Positions 1 through 10,729 of a stretch of 56,607 nt of DNA are shown piece by piece. Below the pieces are notes generated by a model. That model did not search any database, was not told the DNA's origin, and saw only the letters and a list, made by a program, of their open reading frames with translations. The stretch lies in contig JAOTSD010000020.1 of assembly GCA_030247555.1 (NCBI GenBank), positions 1 through 56,607 on the forward strand, given 5' to 3'. Origin of the DNA: Siculibacillus sp. (GTDB lineage: Bacteria > Pseudomonadota > Alphaproteobacteria > Rhizobiales > Ancalomicrobiaceae). The first letter of the stretch is position 1. Every line of letters starts with the position of its first letter. A program made the translations under genes and the position numbers.

Positions 1-969
1 GGAGTGCAGCGGCACCGCCAGGCCGGAGAAGGCGATGCGGGTGGGGCGAAAGAGATTGAGGTCGGCGGGGTCGCCGGGCGAACCGTCGAGGTAGATGCCG
101 ACGGAATTGGCGAAGAGGTCGTTGCGGAGGACGCGGGCGCGTCCGGAATCTTTGAAAACCAGCCCTTGCCCGGCGATGTCGCGGCCGGAGCGGACGAAGT
201 TCGCCTCGACGAGCGTGTTCTCGGAAAAGACCACCATCACCCCGACGGCATTGCCGTCGAAGCGGTTGCCGACCAGTTCGGTGCCCTCCGATTGCAGGAT
301 CTGCACGCCGTAGCGGCTGTCGCGGACCGTGTTGGCGACGATCCGATTGCCCGGCGCCTGGATGCCGAAGCCGTCGCGCACCCGCGAGATGTCGTTCGCC
401 TCGAAGAGATTGCCGGTCGAGTACCAGACCCGGACGGCGTCGCCGCGCCGCTCCTCCGGCAGGTCCTTCGAGGTGATCCGGTTGCGCCGGACGACGGCGC
501 GGTCGGCCTGCTGCAACTGGATGCCGTAGAGGCAGTCCTCGATCGTCAGGTCCTCGACGACGGCGTTCGCTCCGGCGAGCCTCAGGCCGGCGTCGATACC
601 GTCGTTGCGGTCGCCGGAGTTGCGCAAGGTGAGGCCTGAGACGGTGACCCCGTCGGCCTCCACCGCCAACACGGTGCCGGTTCCGCCGCCGTCGACGATC
701 GTCCCCGGTCGACCGCGCAGCACCATCGCTCGGGTGATCACCGCCGGCCCGGCGTAGAGGCCGGGCTCGAGTCTGAGCGAACCTCCCACCGGCGTGGCGT
801 CGATCAGCGGCTGGAGCGGGCGGGCGCCGGCGAGGGGTGGGGAAGGAACCGCGTCGCTCGACCGGGTGGCGGAAACGATCGCGACGGCGCCGACGCAGGC
901 GACGGCCGCGCCGAGACGGAACGCGGCCTTCCGGCACCACCGGACCTGCCCACCCGTGGCGGTTCGCAT
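1..969 (-). CDS. NosD-like periplasmic right-handed beta-helix protein (3' end beyond window)
   Basis: Reading the minus strand from the ATG at 969 gives 323 uninterrupted codons that run off the left edge. An N-terminal hydrophobic stretch (about residues 15-33) looks like a signal or anchor sequence. It is followed by the NosD-type opening (LQPLIDATPVGGSLRL) and repeated beta-helix rungs of the NosD/CASH type, such as GDAVRVWYSTGN and RNRITSK. NosD proteins normally work with the NosFY ABC transporter in maturing the copper sites of nitrous oxide reductase. The gene upstream here is scoA/scoB, not nosZ, so either the partners lie beyond the left edge or this is a nos-independent paralogue. 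An alternative in-frame ATG lies at 1002 but has no visible ribosome site. Family assignment is firm; the role is inferred. Confidence 0.8.
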   Translation of the reverse strand, partial: MRTATGGQVRWCRKAAFRLGAAVACVGAVAIVSATRSSDAVPSPPLAGARPLQPLIDATPVGGSLRLEPGLYAGPAVITRAMVLRGRPGTIVDGGGTGTVLAVEADGVTVSGLTLRNSGDRNDGIDAGLRLAGANAVVEDLTIEDCLYGIQLQQADRAVVRRNRITSKDLPEERRGDAVRVWYSTGNLFEANDISRVRDGFGIQAPGNRIVANTVRDSRYGVQILQSEGTELVGNRFDGNAVGVMVVFSENTLVEANFVRSGRDIAGQGLVFKDSGRARVLRNDLFANSVGIYLDGSPGDPADLNLFRPTRIAFSGLAVPLHS

Positions 970-1082
970 CCCTCGCCCACCACTCCGTTCGAACGTGATC
1001 ATCGAGCGGCGATGATGCCGCGAACCGCCCCGACGCGAATTGAGTTCCGACAAGTCCCGGCCGGCTCATCCGCCGGAACCGG

Positions 1083-1108
1083 AAAGGGCGACCCGAGGGT
1101 CGCCCTTT
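1083..1108 (-). terminator. Hairpin downstream of scoAB
   Basis: A perfect inverted repeat with 12-base arms (AAAGGGCGACCC and its complement, 2-base spacer) lies 32 bp after the scoB stop codon. On the minus strand the stem ends in TTT. It is a likely intrinsic terminator for scoAB. Confidence 0.7.
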
Positions 1109-1140
1109 CGCAGCGTTTCGCGAAGGCGCGCGCCGTGACC

Positions 1141-1785
1141 TCAGCCCGGCACGCCCGAGAAGTCGAGCGGTACGCCGGTGGCCGCCGTCAGGTCGGCGAT
1201 GCCGACACCGGGCGCCATCTCCACCACTTTGAGGCCGGCGTCGGTGACGTCCAGCACCGCCAGATCGGTGATGATGCGGTCGACGACGCCCTGGCCGGTG
1301 AGCGGCAGGGTGCATTCGGGGACGATCTTGTGGACGCCGCCCTTGGCGACGTGCTCCATCAGCACGATGACCCGCTGCACGCCGGCGACCAGATCCATGG
1401 CGCCGCCCATGCCCTTGACCATCGAGCCGGGGATCATCCAGTTGGCGAGGTCGCCGTTCGACGCCACCTGCATGGCGCCGAGGATGGCGAGGTTGATGTG
1501 GCCGCCGCGGATCATGCCGAAGCTGTCGGCGGAGGAGAAGAACGCGGCGCCGGGCAGGGCGGTCACGGTCTGCTTGCCGGCGTTGATCAGGTCGGCGTCG
1601 ATCTCTTCCTCGGTCGGAAAGGGGCCGATGCCGAGCAGGCCGTTCTCCGACTGCAGCCAGACGTTCATCCCCTCGGGGATGTAGTTGGCGACCAGCGTCG
1701 GCAGGCCGATGCCGAGATTGACGTAGTAGCCGTCTTGCAGCTCACGGGCGGCGCGGGCCGCCATTTCGTCACGCGTCCAAGGCAT
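1141..1785 (-). CDS. scoB: 3-oxoacid CoA-transferase subunit B
   Basis: 214 aa, the usual size for the beta subunit of succinyl-CoA:3-ketoacid CoA transferase. The catalytic glutamate that carries the CoA thioester lies in the SENG motif (Glu47), preceded by the glycine-rich NLGIGLPT stretch. The enzyme moves CoA from succinyl-CoA to acetoacetate or related 3-oxoacids, in ketone-body or polyhydroxybutyrate turnover. It starts 13 bp after scoA on the same strand and the two form a heterodimeric enzyme. A 3-oxoadipate CoA-transferase (PcaJ-type) role is the alternative, but no beta-ketoadipate genes are nearby. Confidence 0.93.
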   Translation of the reverse strand: MPWTRDEMAARAARELQDGYYVNLGIGLPTLVANYIPEGMNVWLQSENGLLGIGPFPTEEEIDADLINAGKQTVTALPGAAFFSSADSFGMIRGGHINLAILGAMQVASNGDLANWMIPGSMVKGMGGAMDLVAGVQRVIVLMEHVAKGGVHKIVPECTLPLTGQGVVDRIITDLAVLDVTDAGLKVVEMAPGVGIADLTAATGVPLDFSGVPG

Positions 1786-1798
1786 GGGGCGTTTCTCC

Positions 1799-2500
1799 TC
1801 AGGCGGTCTTGCGCAGCGTGCGCTGCTCGATGCGCTTCTCCGGGGTGGCGTTCAGCACGAGGCGCTGGACGAAGATACCCGGAGTGTGGATCTGGTCGGG
1901 ATCGAGGGCGCCCACCGGGACGATCTCCTCGACCTCGGCGATGGTCACCCTGCCCGCCGTGGCGCACATCGGATTGAAGTTCCGCGCCGTCTTCCGATAG
2001 ATCAGGTTGCCGGCCGCGTCGGCCTTCCAGGCCTTGACCAGCGCGACGTCGGTGACGATGCCGCGCTCCATCACGTATTTGCGGCCGTCGAACTCGCGGA
2101 CCTCCTTGCCCTCGGCCACGACGGTGCCGACGCCGGTGGCGGTGAAGAAGGCGGGGATGCCGGCGCCGCCGGCGCGCAGCCGCTCGGCGAGCGTGCCCTG
2201 CGGCGCGAACTCGAGCTCCAGTTCGCCGGAGAGGAACTGCTGGGCGAAGAGCTTGTTCTCGCCGACGTAGGACGAGATCATCTTCTTGATCTGACGCGTC
2301 TCGAGCAGCAGGCCGAGACCGAAGCCGTCGACGCCGGCGTTGTTGGACACGCAGGTCAGGCCGGTGACGCCGGTGTCGCGCAGGGCGGCGATCAGCGCCT
2401 CGGGAATGCCGCACAGACCGAAACCGCCGACGGCGAGGGTCTGTCCGTCCTTCACCACGTCCGCCAATGCCGCGGCCGCGTTCGGATAGAGCTTGTTCAT
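1799..2500 (-). CDS. scoA: 3-oxoacid CoA-transferase subunit A
   Basis: 233 aa alpha subunit. The open frame extends further upstream, but the family-typical start [12 protein letters not shown] is at 2500, behind a purine-rich GAGGAAGACGGGG stretch. The CoA-transferase signature [10 protein letters not shown] is at residues 25-34, followed by the conserved SNNAG motif. It is the first gene of scoAB. It is divergent from tex; the 297 bp between them hold both promoters, with no further gene visible. Confidence 0.93.
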   Translation of the reverse strand: MNKLYPNAAAALADVVKDGQTLAVGGFGLCGIPEALIAALRDTGVTGLTCVSNNAGVDGFGLGLLLETRQIKKMISSYVGENKLFAQQFLSGELELEFAPQGTLAERLRAGGAGIPAFFTATGVGTVVAEGKEVREFDGRKYVMERGIVTDVALVKAWKADAAGNLIYRKTARNFNPMCATAGRVTIAEVEEIVPVGALDPDQIHTPGIFVQRLVLNATPEKRIEQRTLRKTA

Positions 2501-2797
2501 GTTACCCCGTCTTCCTCGGTGATGGATGTCGCGAAGTCGTCGTGGTCGGGTCCCGTCGGGCCGCTTCCGCGGCGCCGCGCTCCCCTCCGGCCCGTGACGC
2601 GACGGCGTCGTGGGCCACCGTGCACCGCACACTACAGGACATCCGTCGCGCTGCGAAAGCCCGCGCCGACCGCAACCTTCGTTTTGGTCGCAACGCGGAC
2701 GAGGGGGGACAACCGCCGCCGCATCGCGCGGCGGGCTGGAAAGCCGGTGCGCGGCCGCTTAAGGTCCACGGCCCCGCCGCCGACCGGAGATCGCGAC

Positions 2798-5170
2798 ATG
2801 ACCACGCCTCTCGACCCGCAGGTCGCCGCCCGAATCGCGGCGACGATCGCCACCGAGATCGGGTGCCGGCCGGCCCAGGTCACCGCCGCCGTCACCCTCC
2901 TCGACGAGGGTTCGACCGTCCCCTTCGTCGCCCGCTATCGCAAGGAGGCGACCGGCGGTCTCGACGACACCCAACTGCGCACCCTCGAGGAACGCCTCGC
3001 CTATCTGCGCGAGATGGAGGCACGGCGGGCGGCGGTGATCGAGTCGATCCGCGGTCAGGGCAAGCTGTCGGCGGAGCTCGAGCAGAAGTTGGCGAAAGCG
3101 GCGACCAAGGCCGAGATCGAAGACCTCTACCTTCCCTACAAGCCGAAACGGCGGACGCGTGCCGAGATCGCCCGCGAGAAGGGGCTCGCCCCGCTCGCCG
3201 AGGAGATCCTCGCCGATCGAACGGTCGATCCGACGGCGCTCGCCGCCGCCTTCGTGACCGAGGAGGTGGCGGACGTGAAGGCGGCGCTCGACGGCGCACG
3301 CGACATCCTGACCGAACGGTTCGCCGAGAACGCCGAACTGGTCGGCCGGCTGCGCGCCCATGTCCAAGCGGGGGCGCGGCTGCGCTCGAAGGTGGTCGAG
3401 GGCAAGGAGCAGGCGGGCGAGAAATTCGCCGACTATTTCGATCACGTCGAACGCCTCGCCGACGTGCCGTCCCACCGGGCGCTCGCCATGCTGCGCGGCC
3501 GCAACGAAGAGATGCTGTCCCTCGACGTCGAGATCGACGCCGACGACACCGCTCCGGTCAAGCCGGTCGAGCGGCTGATCGCCGAAGCCTTCGCCATCGA
3601 ACTGCCGACGGCGACCCGCAAGCCGGGCGCGGCCGACCGCTGGCTCTTCGACGTGGCGCGCTGGTGCTGGCGGGTGAAGCTGTCGTTGTCGCTGTCGATC
3701 GAGGTGATGGGGGCTCTGCGCGAGCGGGCGGAGGAGGAGGCGATCCGCGTCTTCGCCCACAATCTCCAGGACCTGCTGCTCGCCGCCCCGGCCGGCACCC
3801 GGCCGACCCTGGGGCTCGACCCGGGCATCCGCACCGGCGTCAAGGTGGCGGTGGTGGACGCCACCTCCAAGGTGGTCGACACCACCACGGTCTATCCCTT
3901 CCCGCCCCGCCGGGACGTGCAGGGGACACTGGCGACGCTGAAGCACCTGATCGTCAAGCACAAGGTCGAGCTGGTCGCCATCGGCAACGGCACCGGGAGC
4001 CGAGAAACCGACCGGTTGGTTTCCCATCTCATCGGCGAGATGGCGGGACCGAAGCCGATCAAGGTGGTTGTGTCGGAGGCCGGGGCCTCGGTCTATTCGG
4101 CCTCGGCGCTCGCCGCCGCCGAGATGCCCGATCTCGACGTCTCGCTGCGCGGCGCGGTGTCGATCGCCCGGCGTCTGCAGGATCCGCTCGCCGAACTGGT
4201 GAAGATCGAGCCCAAGGCGATCGGCGTCGGCCAGTATCAGCACGACGTCGACCAGACCCGTCTGGCACGAGCGCTCGACGCGGTGGTCGAGGACGCGGTC
4301 AACGCCGTCGGCGTCGACCTCAACACGGCGTCGGCCTCGCTGCTCGCCCGCGTCTCCGGTCTCGGAGCGTCGCTCGCCCAAGCGATCGTCGATCACCGCG
4401 ACGCCGTCGGCCGCTTCCGCAATCGCAAGCAACTGCTCGAGGTGGCGCGGCTCGGGCCGAAGACCTTCGAGCAGGCGGCCGGGTTCCTCAGGATCCACGA
4501 CGGCGACGAGCCACTCGACGCCTCCTCGGTCCATCCGGAGGCCTATTCGGTGGCCAAACGCATCGTCGCGGCCTGCGGGCGCGACCTGCGCGCCGTGATG
4601 GGCGACGGGGCGGCGCTGAAGAGCCTCGATCCGCGTGCCTTCGTCGACGACAAGTTCGGCCTGCCGACGGTGAAGGACATTCTCGCCGAACTGGAGAAGC
4701 CCGGCCGCGATCCGCGCCCGAGCTTCAAGACCGCCGCCTTCGCGGAGGGCATCGATAAGATCGAGGACCTGAAGCCGGGGATGGTGCTGGAGGGGACCGT
4801 CACCAACGTCGCCGCCTTCGGCGCCTTCGTCGACATCGGTGTGCATCAGGACGGGCTCGTCCACGTCTCCCAACTCGCCGATCGCTTCGTCAAGGACCCG
4901 CGCGAAGTGGTGAAGGCCGGCGACGTCGTGAAGGTGCGGGTGGTCGAGGTCGACGCCCGCCGCAAACGCATCGGGCTCACCATGCGCAAGGACGACGGCG
5001 GCGCGCAGGGCGCACGGATGGGGTCGCCGCCGGGATCGACCCGCCCCGACGACGGCCGGCGCGGCCCGCCTCCCGGTGGATCCTCGGGTGGAAAGCCGGC
5101 TCAGAAAGGGGCGGGCGGCGCTCCCGGTGCACTCGGCGCAGCGCTCCTCGACGCTCTGCGCAAGAAGTGA
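2798..5170 (+). CDS. tex: Tex-family S1 RNA-binding / transcription accessory protein
   Basis: 790 aa, typical Tex length. Domains in order are an N-terminal helix-turn-helix-like Tex region ([15 protein letters not shown], about residues 40-60), a YqgF/RNase-H-like domain around residue 340 ([17 protein letters not shown]), tandem helix-hairpin-helix motifs near residues 510-570 and a C-terminal S1 domain at about 660-730 ([16 protein letters not shown]). The tail is a glycine/proline-rich basic low-complexity segment. Tex binds nucleic acid and acts with the transcription and RNA-decay machinery. The ATG at 2798 was chosen because homology begins with [14 protein letters not shown]; the much longer open frame upstream is not Tex-like. 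Confidence 0.95.
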   Translation: MTTPLDPQVAARIAATIATEIGCRPAQVTAAVTLLDEGSTVPFVARYRKEATGGLDDTQLRTLEERLAYLREMEARRAAVIESIRGQGKLSAELEQKLAKAATKAEIEDLYLPYKPKRRTRAEIAREKGLAPLAEEILADRTVDPTALAAAFVTEEVADVKAALDGARDILTERFAENAELVGRLRAHVQAGARLRSKVVEGKEQAGEKFADYFDHVERLADVPSHRALAMLRGRNEEMLSLDVEIDADDTAPVKPVERLIAEAFAIELPTATRKPGAADRWLFDVARWCWRVKLSLSLSIEVMGALRERAEEEAIRVFAHNLQDLLLAAPAGTRPTLGLDPGIRTGVKVAVVDATSKVVDTTTVYPFPPRRDVQGTLATLKHLIVKHKVELVAIGNGTGSRETDRLVSHLIGEMAGPKPIKVVVSEAGASVYSASALAAAEMPDLDVSLRGAVSIARRLQDPLAELVKIEPKAIGVGQYQHDVDQTRLARALDAVVEDAVNAVGVDLNTASASLLARVSGLGASLAQAIVDHRDAVGRFRNRKQLLEVARLGPKTFEQAAGFLRIHDGDEPLDASSVHPEAYSVAKRIVAACGRDLRAVMGDGAALKSLDPRAFVDDKFGLPTVKDILAELEKPGRDPRPSFKTAAFAEGIDKIEDLKPGMVLEGTVTNVAAFGAFVDIGVHQDGLVHVSQLADRFVKDPREVVKAGDVVKVRVVEVDARRKRIGLTMRKDDGGAQGARMGSPPGSTRPDDGRRGPPPGGSSGGKPAQKGAGGAPGALGAALLDALRKK

Positions 5171-5354
5171 CGCCCGCCTTCGCGCGCACCGGCGCGAGGC
5201 CGGGCCGGCCGTCACCGGGATCGCCGGCCGGATCCGCCGCGGTTCGAATGTATGAGCGATTTCTGATGTTTCGGGGGCCGGCCGCGCGTCAATTCGCTGC
5301 GGTCACCGGCTTTCCACCAGGTGACGCGACGTGCCCCGTTCTTCACCGTACGTA

Positions 5355-5370
5355 GACCAATCGATTGGTC
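5355..5370. promoter_or_regulatory. 16-bp perfect palindrome, candidate operator
   Basis: GACCAATCGATTGGTC is its own reverse complement. The size and the central GATC-like symmetry resemble operators of TetR-family repressors, and it lies about 180 bp before hoxF. No regulator gene is next to it, so the cognate protein is unknown. Confidence 0.45.
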
Positions 5371-5471
5371 GAGCTGAGATTTTTGCGATAGAATCACTGG
5401 AAAGCCGGTGATTTGCGCGAACGCGTCCCGGCGGATCGTCGGACTGGCGACCCATCGCCGAAGCATGCCCT

Positions 5472-5489
5472 TTGATCTGTGTCAGATCA
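5472..5489. promoter_or_regulatory. Candidate FNR/FixK-type box upstream of hoxF
   Basis: TTGAT-CTGT-GTCAG matches 8 of 10 positions of the FNR/FixK consensus TTGAT-N4-ATCAA. It sits within a second exact inverted repeat, TGATCTG-TGT-CAGATCA (5473-5489). It lies about 60-77 bp upstream of hoxF. Oxygen-responsive activation of the hydrogenase operon would fit, but this is inference from sequence only. Confidence 0.45.
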
Positions 5490-5548
5490 CCCGCTCCGGC
5501 ACCTGCCAAGACTGCACGCCACCAGTCCACGAGAGACAGGAGGGTGAG

Positions 5549-7348
<1,800 letters not shown>

Positions 7349-7359
7349 GGAGACGATCG

Positions 7360-8079
7360 ATGAACGAGTACGACAAGTTCTCCCTCGACGGCCGGCCGAT
7401 CTACTTCGAACGCGGCCAGTCGATCCTCGAGGCGGCGCTGGCGGCGGGGGTCTACATCCCCAATCTCTGCCATCACCCCGAGTTCAAGCCGCACGGCTCG
7501 TGCAAGCTGTGCACGGTGAAGGTCAACGGCCGCTTCGGCTCGGCCTGCACCATCAAGGCGATGCCCGGCCAAGAGGTCGCCTCCGACACGCCCGAGCTCA
7601 ACGGCAACCGGCGGGTCCTCCTGCAGATGCTCTTCGTCGAGGGCAATCACTTCTGCCCCGGCTGCGAGAAGAGCGGCAACTGCAAGCTCCAGGCGCTGGC
7701 CTACGACATCGAGATGCTGACGCCGCACTACCGGCACTTCTATCCGGTACGCGAGATCGACGCCACGCACCCCGACGTGCTCCTCGACTTCAACCGTTGC
7801 ATCATGTGCGAACTGTGTGTCCGCGCCTCTCGCGACGTCGACGGCAAGAGCGTCTTCGCGCTGGCCGGGCGCGGCACCGCGAGCCACGTCGTCGTCAATT
7901 CGCCGTCGGGCAAGCTCGGCGACACCGATTTCGCCCTCACCGACAAGGCCGCGTCGGTCTGTCCGGTCGGCGCCATCCTGTCCAAGCGCGTCGGCTTCGC
8001 GGTTCCGATCGGCGAGCGTCAATACGACGTCGATCCGATCAGCGCCCAAGCGAGCGCCCGTCAGGCCGAGGAGGCATGA
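7360..8079 (+). CDS. hoxU: NAD-reducing hydrogenase diaphorase subunit HoxU
   Basis: 239 aa, the size of HoxU and homologous to the N-terminal third of NuoG. It carries a 2Fe-2S ferredoxin motif (NLCHHPEF, then HGSCKLC), a His-ligated 4Fe-4S motif (HFCPGCEKSGNC) and a further 4Fe-4S motif (CIMCELC with the later CPVGAI). It relays electrons between HoxF and the hydrogenase module HoxYH. It starts 11 bp after hoxF behind a GAGGAGA ribosome site and is translationally linked to hoxY. Confidence 0.95.
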   Translation: MNEYDKFSLDGRPIYFERGQSILEAALAAGVYIPNLCHHPEFKPHGSCKLCTVKVNGRFGSACTIKAMPGQEVASDTPELNGNRRVLLQMLFVEGNHFCPGCEKSGNCKLQALAYDIEMLTPHYRHFYPVREIDATHPDVLLDFNRCIMCELCVRASRDVDGKSVFALAGRGTASHVVVNSPSGKLGDTDFALTDKAASVCPVGAILSKRVGFAVPIGERQYDVDPISAQASARQAEEA

Positions 8080-8081
8080 TC

Positions 8082-8636
8082 ATGCTCCATGCTGCCGCCA
8101 CCCCCGCCCGCAAGAAGGTGCGCATCGCCACCACGTCCCTGTCGGGCTGCTTCGGCTGCCACATGTCGCTGCTCGACATCGACGAACGACTGCTCGAGCT
8201 CGTCGATCTGGTCGAGTTCGACCGTTCGCCGATCACCGACATCAAGCACTGCGGTCCCTGCGACGTCGCCATCGTCGAGGGCGGCGTGTGCAACGCCGAG
8301 AACGTCCACGTCCTGCGCGAACTGCGCGCCAACGCCAAGGTGCTGGTGGCGCTCGGAGCCTGCGCCATCAACGGCGGCCTGCCGGCGCAACGCAACCACC
8401 TCGACGTCGGCGACTGCCTGACCCGGGTCTATTGCGACCGCACCGGCGGCGAGGTGCCCGACGATCCGGAACTGCCGCTCCTCCTCGACAAGGTCCACCC
8501 GATCAACGAGGTGGTGCGCGTCGACTATTTCGTCCCCGGATGCCCGCCGTCCGGCGACGCCATCTGGAAGTACCTGACCGACCTGATCTTCGGCCGGATG
8601 CCGCGTCTCGAGCATCCGATGCTGCGTTTCGACTGA
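8082..8636 (+). CDS. hoxY: NAD-reducing hydrogenase small subunit HoxY
   Basis: 184 aa small subunit carrying the proximal 4Fe-4S cluster. Ligand motifs are SGCFGCHMS (C23, C26), CGPCDVAIVEGGVC and PGCPPSG. Two ATGs are possible: 8076 overlaps the hoxU stop, but the AGGAGG at 8069-8074 is one base from it and an ideal 7 bases from 8082, so 8082 was chosen. It is short and has no Tat signal, as expected for a cytoplasmic group 3d enzyme. It pairs with HoxH 13 bp downstream. Confidence 0.95.
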   Translation: MLHAAATPARKKVRIATTSLSGCFGCHMSLLDIDERLLELVDLVEFDRSPITDIKHCGPCDVAIVEGGVCNAENVHVLRELRANAKVLVALGACAINGGLPAQRNHLDVGDCLTRVYCDRTGGEVPDDPELPLLLDKVHPINEVVRVDYFVPGCPPSGDAIWKYLTDLIFGRMPRLEHPMLRFD

Positions 8637-8649
8637 GGGAGCTCGAACC

Positions 8650-10128
8650 ATGTTCCGTCTGGAAACCGCCGAGAACCCTCAGAAGCTGAGGCGCATCGCC
8701 ATCGATCCGGTGACCCGGGTCGAGGGTCACGGCAAGGTGACGCTGCTGCTCGACGACGCCGACCGTATCCATCAGGTGCGCCTCCACATCGTCGAGTTCC
8801 GCGGCTTCGAGGTCTTCATCGAGGGCCGGCCCTTCTGGGAGGTGCCGGTCACGGTGCAGCGCCTGTGCGGGATCTGCCCGGTCAGCCACCACCTCGCCGC
8901 GGTCAAGGCGATGGACATCATCGCCGGCTACGGCGCCCTGCCGCCCACCGCCGAGAAACTCAGGCGCCTGATGCACTACGGCCAGGTGCTCCAGTCCCAC
9001 GCGGTGCATTTCTTCCATCTCGCCTCGCCCGATCTGCTGCTCGGTTTCGACAGCGAGCCGACCCGCCGCAACATCGTCGGCGTGGCGCAGGACTTCCCCG
9101 AGATCGCCAAGCAGGGTGTGCTCTTGCGCAAGTACGGCCAGGAGGTCATCCGCCACACCGCCGGCAAGCGCATCCACGGTACCGGCGCCATCCCCGGCGG
9201 CATGAACAAGGCGCTGGCGGTGGCCGAACGCGACGAGTTGCGGCGCGACATCGACCAGATGATCGAATGGGCGCTCGCCTCCGTCCACATGGTGGCGGCT
9301 CTGCACCGGACGAAACCCGAGTTCTACAACCACTTCGGCGAGTTCGATTCCTCGATGATGGGCCTCGTCGACGAGCGTGGCGCCATGGACTTCTACCACG
9401 GCGGCCTGCGTGCCGTTGACGCCGCCGGCAAGCCGATCTTCGACCACGTCGACTACACCACCTACGAGAGCGTGCTCGAAGAGGAGGCGAAGTCCTGGTC
9501 CTACATGAAGTTCCCGCACATCCGCGCCCTCGGGCCGGAGAAGGGCTGGTACAAGGTCGGACCGCTCGCTCGCGTCCAGGCCTGCGACTTCATCCCCTCG
9601 CCGCTCGCCGATCTCGAGCGCAAGAAGATGATGGGGCTCGGCCACGGCAAGCCGGTGATGGGGACCCTGTTCTATCACTGGGCCCGCCTGATCGAACTGC
9701 TGCATGCCGCGGAAGTGATCCGCGATCTGCTCGACGACCCCGACATCCTCGGCACCGACCTGATGGCGGACAAGGGTGAGCGCAAGGGCGAGGCGGTCGG
9801 CGTCATCGAGGCGCCGCGCGGCACGCTCTTCCATCACTACCGGGTGAACGAGAACGATCTGGTCACCTTCTGCAACCTGATCGTCTCGACCACCAACAAC
9901 AATCAGGCGATGAACGCGGCGATCCGCTCCGTCGCCCGCACCCATCTCGACGGGCGCGTGGTGACCGAGGGGCTGCTCAACCACATCGAAGTGGCGATCC
10001 GCGCCTACGACCCCTGCCTCTCCTGCGCCACCCACGCGCTCGGTCAGATGCCGCTCGAGGTCGACCTCGTCGACGCCGAGGGCCGGCTGGTGTCGCGCGG
10101 TCGGCGCAACATGGGGCCCGAGCGTTGA
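8650..10128 (+). CDS. hoxH: NAD-reducing hydrogenase large subunit HoxH (NiFe active site)
   Basis: 492 aa. The nickel-iron site ligands are all present: RLCGICPVSHH (C73, C76) and DPCLSCATH (C456, C459, H462). Thirty residues follow His462, and these are the C-terminal extension removed by the HoxW protease during maturation. The enzyme oxidises H2 with NAD+ or, in reverse, evolves H2. The operon order F-U-Y-H-W matches the Ralstonia-type soluble hydrogenase without hoxI. No hypABCDEF genes are in this window, so cofactor assembly must be encoded elsewhere. Confidence 0.96.
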   Translation: MFRLETAENPQKLRRIAIDPVTRVEGHGKVTLLLDDADRIHQVRLHIVEFRGFEVFIEGRPFWEVPVTVQRLCGICPVSHHLAAVKAMDIIAGYGALPPTAEKLRRLMHYGQVLQSHAVHFFHLASPDLLLGFDSEPTRRNIVGVAQDFPEIAKQGVLLRKYGQEVIRHTAGKRIHGTGAIPGGMNKALAVAERDELRRDIDQMIEWALASVHMVAALHRTKPEFYNHFGEFDSSMMGLVDERGAMDFYHGGLRAVDAAGKPIFDHVDYTTYESVLEEEAKSWSYMKFPHIRALGPEKGWYKVGPLARVQACDFIPSPLADLERKKMMGLGHGKPVMGTLFYHWARLIELLHAAEVIRDLLDDPDILGTDLMADKGERKGEAVGVIEAPRGTLFHHYRVNENDLVTFCNLIVSTTNNNQAMNAAIRSVARTHLDGRVVTEGLLNHIEVAIRAYDPCLSCATHALGQMPLEVDLVDAEGRLVSRGRRNMGPER

Positions 10129-10628
10129 GCGCCGGAACGTCCGCCCCGGCCGGGACGCCGCGCGTCGTCGTTCTCGGCTGGGGCAACGAGTCACGGGGGG
10201 ACGACGGCCTCGGGCCGGCGCTCACGCGTCGGATCGAGGCCGTCGGTCTACCGCACGTGACCGCGATCGAGGATTTCCAGCTCCAGCTCGAACACGCCGT
10301 CGATCTCGAGGGAGCGGACCTCGTCCTCTTCGTCGACGCCTCGCTCGCCGCGCCCCATCCCTTCGCCTTCACCGAGACAGCGGCGCGCGAGGGCCTCACC
10401 CACACCTCCCACGCCATGGCGCCGGAGGCGGTGCTCGACGTCTTCACCCGGGTGATGGGACGCCCACCGCCGCCGGCCTTCGTCATGGGCCTGCGCGGCG
10501 AAGCCTTCGAGCTCGGCACCGGCCTCGGCGCGGCCGCGGTCGAGCGGCTGGAGGCCGCATGGGCCTTCGTCCGGCCGCTGCTCGAGACCCCCGACGTCAC
10601 CCTCTGGCGGGCGCGGCTCACCGGCTGA
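10125..10628 (+). CDS. hoxW: Hydrogenase maturation endopeptidase HoxW
   Basis: 167 aa. It starts with TTG overlapping the hoxH stop by 4 bases; no better start exists before the conserved GWGNESRGDDG motif near the N-terminus. That motif, a later Asp in FVDAS and a His in SHAMAPEA are the nickel-sensing residues of this protease family (HycI/HoxW fold). It clips the C-terminal tail of HoxH after nickel insertion. It is the last gene of the hydrogenase operon, followed by about 100 bp of intergenic DNA. Confidence 0.9.
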   Translation: MSAGTSAPAGTPRVVVLGWGNESRGDDGLGPALTRRIEAVGLPHVTAIEDFQLQLEHAVDLEGADLVLFVDASLAAPHPFAFTETAAREGLTHTSHAMAPEAVLDVFTRVMGRPPPPAFVMGLRGEAFELGTGLGAAAVERLEAAWAFVRPLLETPDVTLWRARLTG

Positions 10629-10729
10629 ATCTTCGGAAACCGCGACCGTCCGGTCGAATGGGCTCTCCTGAGCGATCGTCCGGCCGGTTTCGCCATTGAC
10701 GTGCGTCCCCGCGGCCCTATTCAAGCGGC

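Larger units (their letters stand above)
5171..5548 (+). other. Promoter region between tex and hoxF, no gene
   Basis: 378 bp without a credible gene. It holds a 16-bp perfect palindrome at 5355-5370 and an FNR-like palindrome at 5472-5489, described separately. It is AT-richer than its surroundings around 5355-5400 and is the likely control region of the hydrogenase operon. Confidence 0.7.

Noticed and set aside
4-1015. Plus-strand open frames over the left end
   Set aside because: The minus strand encodes a clear NosD-like protein across the same DNA; plus-strand frames are shadows created by high GC content.
1784-5170. Single 1128-codon open frame as one protein
   Set aside because: Only the part from 2798 is Tex; the upstream extension is antisense to scoA and has no family likeness.
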